Assembly (NCBI GenBank): GCA_014324065.1
Contig: JACOMV010000032.1
Location: forward strand, 1 to 32,322
Origin: Hormoscilla sp. SP12CHS1
GTDB taxonomy: Bacteria; Cyanobacteriota; Cyanobacteriia; Cyanobacteriales; Desertifilaceae
Direction of reading: 5' to 3'
DNA: 32,322 nt
In this document: piece after piece, positions 1 to 7,807 of the stretch
Numbering within the stretch: position 1 is the first letter of the stretch
Layout: every line of letters starts with the position of its first letter
Made by a program: the position numbers and the translations under genes
The notes under the pieces: model-generated
What the model was told of the DNA's origin: nothing
Databases searched by the model: none
Seen by the model: the letters and a program-made list of their open reading frames with translations, nothing else

Positions 1-470
1 ATCACTATTTACTGGGCCGTTTTACCAGAAAGTCATAACCGAGTTCCCGTGGGAGCGGGTCTCCGTGATAGTAGTCAGGATTATTTGTCCCGGTCGTATC
101 CTATTCACCGTCCTATGTCTGCATATCCATAGGCATTACCCTAGGCATTGGCTTTTTAGGACATCCCTCCCACAGTGGCTTGCGCTTATCATCTAGCTTG
201 TCCCCCTATCCCATCCTTACCCTCCCGGAGACAGCAACACTGGAGGTGAATTCGTTCCTCGGTATCATTCTTGATGCTTTTAGGCCCCTACACTACCCCG
301 GGAGCTCTTTGAGTACGTTGTCAGCTAAGTTAAAGGGCTGACACTGGCTACCATATCCCTTTTGGGCCAGCGATACAGCCTTATTGCGCTGGTTCTGATT
401 TACGAGACTTAAATAGGTTCGCTTATTCTAGCCATGAGCATCTTTCCCTAGCGGCGTCACCGGCTTAGGC
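1..470 (-). mobile_element. 5' (domain I-like) segment of a group II intron, continuing past the left edge of the window
   Basis: Minus strand reads AAGCCGGTGACGCCGCTAGGGAAAGATGCTCATGGCTAGAATAAGCGAAC ... GATGATAAGCGCAAGCCACTGTGGGAGGGATGTC ... AATGCCTATGGATATGCAGACATAGGACGGTGAA ... GACTACTATCACGGAGACCC, resembling remembered cyanobacterial group II intron RNA. No ORF in this stretch; the maturase would lie to the left. Confidence 0.55.
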
Positions 471-476
471 TGCCAG

Positions 477-1928
477 CTAGCCTACATTTAAGTCCTTCTC
501 TCTCAGGAAAGTCCATAACCAGTCTTTTACCCGCTGGGTGGCCCGACAGTCATCTTCATTGTAGCGAACGATCGCCTCACAGAAAGCCCGATCGCCCGTT
601 TTCTGCCACTGATCGTACCAGTATAGACTCTGGGCGCCACTGGCATCGGAGTCCCGCCACTCAAACCCTACCCAACGGGCGATCGACTTCAGGGAGTAGC
701 TTTCCACCGGTAGGATCGCCCCTTGAGTGACTAACTGATGTACGTCCTCCAACCTTGTGATTAGGGGTTCCCACTGGGGTGCTGCTGTCTGATAGAGCCT
801 TGCTAACCGCCTCACGGTCTTGACTTCATAATCGTAGAAATGGAAAATGGGAGCGGACGGGTAGCGCCAGACTAACTCAAGAAACTGTTCCCAAATTAAC
901 TGCTCATCAGCCGGTTGTTCTGCTAGCAATGGATAAAACCGGTCTGTTCCCGAAGAGCGATCGACCACCAACAGCCCCAGCAAATAATCCAGATGCAGCT
1001 GTGGTTCTGCCTCTATATCAAAGTATATTTCTACTGGGGCTACTGGCAACAAGGTCAAGTCGGACTTGACCAGGGCCTTCCCTGTAAGAGTTGATTTCGC
1101 TTGCAGCACTAACTGCTGAGCGATCGGCCTGGACCACACCGGTTCCAGCACCGCCGGATCTACAGCCGAAAGCGATTCGGTAGTCGTCAGCCCCAGAGTT
1201 TGCAAATCATCATAGCGCGATTGACTCACTCCAGCCAACAGGGACAAATGAAGTTCAGACTTAGCAGTTGCATAGCAGCTGCTATACCAGCGACAGAGAT
1301 TGCAGCGCTGGCGGGAGATAAACACCTCTGGTTCTGTCCGGGACAATAACATCTGGATACAGGCGTTGAGGGTCTGGAGAAACCGATCCTGCAGTTTTGC
1401 CAGATTTACCTGATAGTCACTTCTACCTCGTAGAATAAGGATTGAAGTTTCCGGCATCAAACCTTGCACTTGTGCCAACACCCAGGCATGAAACGCTGCT
1501 ACAATCTGATAATCCAGCTTCGGACGCTTACCCAGTTTGATTTGGTGAGGGATGTAACTCCAAGCACCCAAGTCCGATTTTTCCGGAACGGTGGAAGTAG
1601 AGCATTTTACCAGCAAGTCTGGCCTACTCAGCAGGGTCACTCCCCGATCGTCAGGGTATAAGAGCACTCCTTTGTGAATGCAGTCAACCCCTTGAAGCAT
1701 TAACTCCCTTGTTGCATCAGCTCCAGCTTGCCAATCTTCACGGATATACTTGATTTGGTGATAATTCCACTCATTGAGAACAGTTTGGTGGTGCTCCCAA
1801 CTATCGCGCATCAGTTTGTGCAGATAGTCACTGGCTTGGTCTTGTCTCGATGGGTCTTCATAAACATCGAGAAAAGCACGCCGGTTACAGCGTTGGTAAA
1901 ATAGCAGCAGTCGAGCATCAAGCAGCAT
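477..1928 (-). CDS. TM0106-family RecB-like putative nuclease with C-terminal RNase H-like domain
   Basis: 483 aa ORF; cysteine cluster CNLCRWYSSC, EIYFDIEAEP exonuclease-like motif, YNEDDCRAT near the C-terminus. Confidence 0.8.
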   Translation of the reverse strand: MLLDARLLLFYQRCNRRAFLDVYEDPSRQDQASDYLHKLMRDSWEHHQTVLNEWNYHQIKYIREDWQAGADATRELMLQGVDCIHKGVLLYPDDRGVTLLSRPDLLVKCSTSTVPEKSDLGAWSYIPHQIKLGKRPKLDYQIVAAFHAWVLAQVQGLMPETSILILRGRSDYQVNLAKLQDRFLQTLNACIQMLLSRTEPEVFISRQRCNLCRWYSSCYATAKSELHLSLLAGVSQSRYDDLQTLGLTTTESLSAVDPAVLEPVWSRPIAQQLVLQAKSTLTGKALVKSDLTLLPVAPVEIYFDIEAEPQLHLDYLLGLLVVDRSSGTDRFYPLLAEQPADEQLIWEQFLELVWRYPSAPIFHFYDYEVKTVRRLARLYQTAAPQWEPLITRLEDVHQLVTQGAILPVESYSLKSIARWVGFEWRDSDASGAQSLYWYDQWQKTGDRAFCEAIVRYNEDDCRATQRVKDWLWTFLREKDLNVG

Positions 1929-2119
1929 GCCTTTAGATTAGCTTAAATCCCGTGATTGTGTCACTCGTGCATGACGATATCAGACTTCAACTAGCCTTGC
2001 TGTGCACGCTCCGGGACCCCTACGCTACCCGAGGGACTGCTGTTGGCAGAAGGAATATTTATCTTCCGTCCCGCTGTCCGGGAACTGGGTCAGAAAATGA
2101 AAACGCCCAAGCCTGCCCA

Positions 2120-3000
2120 GCGGACGCACAGAGGAACGAACTGCTGAGGGAGCTAGAACGGAAAAACATCGCGATCGACCTGGCCCCGATCGAAGCCCAA
2201 TCGGCCACTCGGATCAAATCTGATCCGCGTTACCTGGCTCCCGCCTGGTAACGCGGGGTGATGAGCCACGAAATCAATACGCCCATGAACAGCGAAGCGT
2301 GTGATGGGCATGACAGAATTGCTATTAGACAGTCAACTGGATGAATAGCAGCGGGAGTACGTGCAAACTATCCGCAAAGACGATATCCTCGACTTCTCCA
2401 AGATAGAGGCAGGCTTGCTGGATCTCGAAGTTAGGGATGGTTTCGATCTGCGAGTGCATTGAGGACTGCCTAGATTTGGTAGCCCAGAAGGCATCAGAAA
2501 AGCAACTGGATCTGGCATACCTGATTGATGAAGGAGTATGCCGTTAAATTCACTCAGTTTGGAGAAGTGGTGGTCTCAGTTACGGCCTGCCTCAAGGAAA
2601 ACAACTTGACTCGGGCAGTCAAACCAGGAAGACCAGAAATATGAGGTCATTAGAGCCGAAAGAGATACGGGCATTGGCATTCCAGAAAGCTGCCATCATC
2701 TGCTGTTCCAGTTTTTTTACCAGGTAGATAGCTCTTCGACGCGCCCATATCCAGGCATTGGTTTGGGTCTGGCGATCGCCAGACGTCTGGTAGAACTAAT
2801 GGGTGGTAATATCTGGACTGATAGCGAGGAGGGCAAAGGATCGACATTTCATTTCACGATCGTTGCCCCTGTTGCCCCTGTTGCTGCTAGCAGAACTGTC
2901 CGGGTAGTTCTAGACAAAGTGCAAGCCATGCTTAGTGGCAAGCATCTGCTGATTGTAGAGAAGTTGCGACTAAGTACCCTAAAACCTACACATCTCTCAT
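2120..3000 (+). pseudogene. Hybrid sensor histidine kinase remnant
   Basis: Fragments in different frames: [150 protein letters not shown]. Confidence 0.85.
2226..2257. repeat. Family D palindromic repeat GCGTTACCTGGCTCCCGCCTGGTAACGCG inside the histidine kinase remnant
   Basis: Near-perfect palindrome; related copies at about 7811-7845 and 23585-23618. Confidence 0.8.
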
Positions 3001-3142
3001 ATTTGAGCGAAAAATCAGTAGGATAGGTGTCGTGAGCGGTAATTAAAATATTCGATAACTTCCGTGTTTTTGCGAGTATTGCTACGTTTGGTTGTGGTTA
3101 CAGTTATAAAGATAAAGCGAATGATACTAATGTAATCCAGCA

Positions 3143-3169
3143 AGAAACGAGCATTGGGTGCTCGTTTCT
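3143..3169. repeat. Inverted repeat AGAAACGAGCA-TTGGG-TGCTCGTTTCT
   Basis: 11-bp perfect stem immediately upstream of the IS607-type recombinase remnant; terminator-like but no T-run. Confidence 0.7.
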
Positions 3170-3171
3170 AA

Positions 3172-3740
3172 ATGAAACATGAGTATTATACCCCAGCCCA
3201 GGCAACTAACCTTTACCGGAGTACATCGGTGAGTCCCGACTAAGATGGGAGCGAGGAGGAAAAATCAAATCGTACAGGACACCAGTTGGGCGGCGCCGTT
3301 TCCTCAAAGGGGAAATTGTGCAGATTTGCAGGCATCACGTTACCAACTCCAACTATTGGCTATGCAAGGGTCTCAAATTATTCCCAACATAAAGATATTG
3401 AGCGACAACTTGAATACTTGCGCTACCACTATTCAGAAGCGTAATTTATTTCATAAATTGTCGGAGGGCTTAATTTTAGACGGCGAAAATGTAAGTCCTT
3501 TCTGAAACGAATTGTCAAGCAAGCTATCCAGCGGCTTGTCGTTGCCCACCGCAACAGACTCAGCCCTAAAGGCTACGAACTGGTTGAGTGGCTATGCTAG
3601 TACAATGCAGTCCAACTCGTGGTTCAGATCAGTCCAGAGCAAGAGCTTGTTCCGGATACTTTGTCCAGCATCCACTGCTTCAGTTCTCGGCGCTACGGCT
3701 TGGCTTAGTACCGAAAAAAAATCAGCGATAAAATACGAGA
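3172..3740 (+). pseudogene. tnpA: IS607-family serine recombinase (TnpA) remnant with N-terminal MerR-like HTH
   Basis: Frame-stitched: MKHEYYTPAQATNLYRSTSVSPD*; WERGGKIKSYRTPVGRRRFLKGEIVQI; IVGGLNFRRRKCKSFLKRIVKQAIQRLVVAHRNRLSPKGYELVEWLC*YNAVQLVVQISPEQELVPDTLSSIHCFSSRRYGLA*YRKK. Confidence 0.85.
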
Positions 3741-4900
3741 AGAACCCCTTCAAAAAAAGCCAAAAGGTTCCGCCTAACAGCATCCTAAAAATCCCCTTAT
3801 TCCCCGAGCCAGAACTTCATGCTATTTGGAAGCAATGGATGGCAGCTTATCGCTGGGTTTACAACCAATGCGTAGAGTTCTATAACTCCAACCGAGTGTT
3901 GGCTGAAGGGCAATCTTTAGACCAGTATATACAAGGGTTGCAAAAATTACCAAAAAATCAATGGACAAAATGCTTGGCGTCAATCTTGCAAAGCTAATGG
4001 TGGCAAGATTTTGCTGCGGTTTAGATCCTGTAGAAGCAAATCGCAAGCTATTCAGTTTAAGAATGACGCTTACCGAAATGGCACTTGGTTTACCTCAAAG
4101 ATTGGTAACCGGAAATTCACTGTTGCTAAAGGCTATGAACTGCCCGTTAATTGCGTTTACGGTACGGAACTGGTCTATCAGCGCGGGCAGTGGTTTGCTT
4201 GCTTTCCTCAGTATGTACCAGTAGTAGGTACTGGTTCTAACAAAGTAATTGTGCTCGACCCTGGAAACCGCACTTTCCTGACTGGCTACGATGGTGAAAA
4301 TATCCTATAAATTGGCAAGGGCGACATCGGGCGGCTAACCAGGCTGTGCCTGCACCTTGACAAAATAATCGGGAGAAAAATGAAAGCCACTGGCAAAGCT
4401 AATAAGCGTTTGCAGTACAAACTGAACAAAGCAATTGAGCGGTTGCAGTTTAAGATCCGCTCGCTCGTAGATGACCTACATCGGAAAGCTGCAAGTATGC
4501 TTGTTAATAGCTACAAGCTGATATTTATACCCACTTACCAAACTTCGCAAATGGTCGTCAAAGCCAACCGTAAGATTAATAGAAAGTCAGTTAGAAATAT
4601 GCTTACGTGGGCAATGGGTAGATTTGCTTCTCACTTGGAACAGGCAGCAAAGCGAAAAGGTGTACTAGTAGTGCGCTGTAATGAAGCTTACACTAGCAAA
4701 ACTTGTCCCCTTTGCGGTCACATTCACAAAAAGCTAAGTGGTTTTAAAGTTCACTTTTGCCCGGCTTGCGGTCATAAAGCACGCTCCGGGCCCCCTCCGC
4801 TGCGAGGATTGGGTAGGCGCTCTCAACATCATGTTGAGGGCTTTGCAGGCTGTCGCCTTCGATGTCGGAAATGGCGTTATTACTATTTCTGATGCCGATG
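3704..4900 (+). pseudogene. tnpB: TnpB (IS607/IS605-type OrfB, RuvC-like nuclease) remnant
   Basis: KIPLFPEPELHAIWKQWMAAYRWVYNQ (N-terminus), VIVLDPGNRTFLTGYDGE (RuvC-I), KRKGVLVVRCNEAYTSKTCPLCGHIHKKL...FCPACGHKA (zinc ribbon), DWVGALNIMLRALQAVA (C-terminus, other frame); split over several ORFs. Confidence 0.9.
4781..4807. repeat. Family B repeat ACGCTCCGGGCCCCCTCCGCTGCGAGG
   Basis: Shared with 18187-18215 and 18507-18538; lies between CPACGHKA and DWVGALNIM of TnpB. Confidence 0.85.
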
Positions 4901-5083
4901 TTATACTTGCGCCTGATATTAGCTTTGTGAGGGTTAAAGGCAGCACAGTGTCACTAACAGAGAAATTCTCAGTCAAGTCAGACAGAATCTCGCTATATGA
5001 GGCTGTACAGCAGCCCGAAGCGATCGCACAATCGGATATTGGGAGTTGGTTGACCTGAAAGTGATAGCCCAGTAGCTGGCCCT

Positions 5084-5126
5084 GAACAGCGGAGGGGGCG
5101 TTACCCGGGGAGCTGGCAGATAGACA
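5084..5126. repeat. Family C repeat (CAGCGGAGGGGGCGTTACCCGGGGAGCTGGCAGA)
   Basis: Near-identical to GCAGCGGAGGGTTCGTTACCCGGGGAGCTGGCAGACAG at about 18528-18568. Confidence 0.8.
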
Positions 5127-5375
5127 AAAATTCTGATATATACGTCACAGATGCTATCATTGTCTTTAGAGGAAAAAGCTACTGAGGAATATTCTGAATA
5201 CCATAAGCAAATTGTAGCTAAATTAGAATGAATTTCAGTCCGGCAGTTGTGGCAGGATCGAAAGTGGGGGATTGAGTAGTGGAATACTAGAGGAATGTAT
5301 TGTCAGTTGTTGATATGCTCCGGTGGTTAATAATAGAAATTATCTCCAACGCAGATTGAATATTTAAAAGAAACC

Positions 5376-5805
5376 ATGAAAAACAAAAAACTATCGTTCG
5401 CAAGAAAATCATCCAGAGATCGCCGCTTTTATACAATATGAAGCGAGATGTCCAGAATCATTCAATGTCAACATTCATGCTGATGATGAGATGTTCACCT
5501 TTCTCCTGGATGCCAGGGCGTTCCCAGGCGGAGCCGTGGGAACGAGGGCGATCGAGACCGGGCCCTGTTGGCTTATTTCAAGTCAGGACAAGAGGTCATG
5601 ACCCGAGTAGAGCAAATCATCAATTGGAAGTTTAAGGGCTGGGATAGGATGATGGAATCGGCTTTTCTGGATTTTGCTTGCGGTTACGGGCGGTTTACGC
5701 GATTTTTGGTGCAAGAAATGTCCCTCGATCGCATTTTGGTGTCTGATATTTACTCTGAGGCAGCAAGATTTGTATATAATAGTGCGGGGAGAATACGAAG
5801 ATAAA
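5376..5805 (+). pseudogene. Class I SAM-dependent methyltransferase remnant
   Basis: RCPESFNVNIHADDEMFTFLLDA (frame 1), then LAYFKSGQEVMTRVEQIINWKFKGWDRMMESAFLDFACGYGRFTRFLVQEM (frame 0); FLDFACGYGRFTRFL resembles SAM motif I; truncated afterwards. Confidence 0.75.
5519..5544. repeat. Family A palindromic repeat CGTTCCCAGGCGGAGCCGTGGGAACG
   Basis: Copies at 18135-18160, 18455-18480, 24562-24586, 24698-24723. Confidence 0.85.
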
Positions 5806-5814
5806 TTGACTATG

Positions 5815-6110
5815 GATTTGGGACCGAGAGGATATCTGGATAGTTGTATTTTGAAAGAAAATTATCAACTCAGATTGCAAGTTTGGGCAGCAAATATTCC
5901 TCCTGAAAACATTGTCGAAGAGTTGCGGATAAATGGCAAACTAAAGTAAACTTGTATGCCGAGGCAAGAGCGTCGGGATGTAAGTAATTTTTTTGCAGAT
6001 AAAAGATATCTGCAGAGTGGGTGGGCAACGGAGTGTCAGTTGGAAAAAGCAAGTCAGATAGATCGGGACGATCGCCAGCTATCAGTGGGAACAACAAAGA
6101 ATGAGTGCTG
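5815..6110 (+). pseudogene. Copy 1 of a tandem domain of unknown function
   Basis: LGPRGYLDSCILKENYQLRLQVWAANIPPENIVEELRINGKLK* plus shifted frame RRDVSNFFADKRYLQSGWATECQLE; parallels the downstream copy. Confidence 0.6.
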
Positions 6111-6590
6111 CACTTGAGTACCTTGGAAAAGGCTTTGTCCGGATCGCTAGCGATCAATAAACAGAATTTGATGACCCAGGTTTTAGAGATAATGGCAGGG
6201 GCTGTAAGCAGTGTAAAACAATTATTATCTGTGGCCCATGACCCCGAAAGCCGGATAAAGGGTTGTCTGGATCGGGTAGTGTGGCAGGGTAACGAACTAT
6301 GGCTGGAAGGATGGGCCTCCGATATCAGCAAGAATGGAAAAATCAAGGAAATTCACATAATAATTAATGGTCAAGCACAACAGAAAAAGATATTCTTTGT
6401 AGAAAGACCGGATGTAGCCAAGTTTATAGGCGATGAACGATTTATAAATTCGGGGTGGATATGTAGATGTGAGTTGACGGCAGATCCAAAGCTGGTAGCG
6501 TAGGGTTCCCGGAGCGTATGGTAGTCAAAGCAATCAATAGCAAAAATGTTGAAAGAGTGCTATATGTGGGTAGCATAGAAGGAGCGTTAA
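6105..6590 (+). pseudogene. Copy 2 of the tandem domain; frame broken at about 6500
   Basis: RIKGCLDRVVWQGNELWLEGWASDISKNGKIKEIHIIINGQAQQKKIFFVERPDVAKFIGDERFINSGWICRCELTADPKLVA*; continues in another frame as VVKAINSKNVERVLYVGSIEGALKL*. Confidence 0.6.
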
Positions 6591-6594
6591 AATT

Positions 6595-7770
6595 ATGACA
6601 AGTGGTGGGACGGGAAAAACGATAAGCCATCGAGAAGAGTTTCCGGGGCTGATAAATAAGGCATATTTTAATTATGGCGGACAAGGACCAATGCCGCAAA
6701 GGGCAATAGAGGCGATCGCCGAGTTCTATCACCTGATCCAATATCTGGGACCATTTTCAGGCCAGGTGCATGACTTGCAGGAGTCTTCGGCATTGAGAAC
6801 CAAAGAGGCGATCTCCAGTGAATTGAAGGTACCAACAGCAACGATTACCCTGACGGAAGATGTGACCGTCGGTTGTAATATTGCCATGTGGGGAATGGAC
6901 TGGCGGGGGGGTGATCGCATGTTACTAACGGACTGCGAACATCCAGGTATCGTCGCCACTGCTAAGGAAATTAGCAGGCGGTTTGATGTGGAAGTTTCTA
7001 CCTGTGGGGTGATGGCAACGTTAAATCAGGGCAACCCGATAGAAGTAATTGCTAGTGCGGTGCAACCTACTACCCGACTGGTAATACTCAGTCATATCCT
7101 CTGGAATACGGGTCAAGTATTACCTCTAGCTGAGATTGTTAAAGCTTGCAAATCAGTTAATAGTAATGTCAAGATTTTAGTAGATGCGGCCCAGTCTGTG
7201 GGGATTTTGCCCTTAAATTTAATTGATGAGGGGATTGACTTCTATGCCTTTACGGGTCATAAATGGTGGTGCGGACCAGAAGGCGTGGGTGGTTTATATG
7301 TCAGTCAGGAGGCGAGGGAAGATTTGCATCCCACCTTTATTGGTTGGCGGGGCATAGTCACGGATAATGCTGGCCATCCCGTAGGATGGAAACCCGATGG
7401 AGGCCGGTATGAAATTGCCACATCTGCTTATCCCTTGTATGCCGGGTTGCGCGAGGCTATCGGCCTCCATTCTGCCTGGGGAACGGCCCAAGAACGCTAT
7501 CAACGCATATGTGAATTAAGTGCATATCTCTGGCAAAAATTGACCCAAGTAGAAGGGGTTATCTGCTTGCGGGAATCTCCTCCTCTATCGGGTTTAGTTT
7601 CCTTTCAGCTAGCTAATAAAAAGCATTGCCAGCTAGTGAAATTTTTGGAGACGCAGAATATTATGGTACGGACAATTCGCGATCCGGACTGCGTGCGTGC
7701 TTGCGTTCATTATTTTACCTTAGAGTCGGAAATAGAGCAATTGGTATCGCTAATTGCTAATCAATATTAA
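6595..7770 (+). CDS. Class V-fold PLP-dependent enzyme (L-cysteine/cystine lyase or cysteine desulfurase-like)
   Basis: 391 aa; AYFNYGGQGPMP N-terminus, ILVDAAQSVGILPLN and FYAFTGHKWWCGPEGVGGLYV PLP-lysine motif; AAGGAG upstream. Confidence 0.85.
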   Translation: MTSGGTGKTISHREEFPGLINKAYFNYGGQGPMPQRAIEAIAEFYHLIQYLGPFSGQVHDLQESSALRTKEAISSELKVPTATITLTEDVTVGCNIAMWGMDWRGGDRMLLTDCEHPGIVATAKEISRRFDVEVSTCGVMATLNQGNPIEVIASAVQPTTRLVILSHILWNTGQVLPLAEIVKACKSVNSNVKILVDAAQSVGILPLNLIDEGIDFYAFTGHKWWCGPEGVGGLYVSQEAREDLHPTFIGWRGIVTDNAGHPVGWKPDGGRYEIATSAYPLYAGLREAIGLHSAWGTAQERYQRICELSAYLWQKLTQVEGVICLRESPPLSGLVSFQLANKKHCQLVKFLETQNIMVRTIRDPDCVRACVHYFTLESEIEQLVSLIANQY

Positions 7771-7807
7771 GAATAATAATTAGCAATTAACGATTAGCGA
7801 ACGACAA

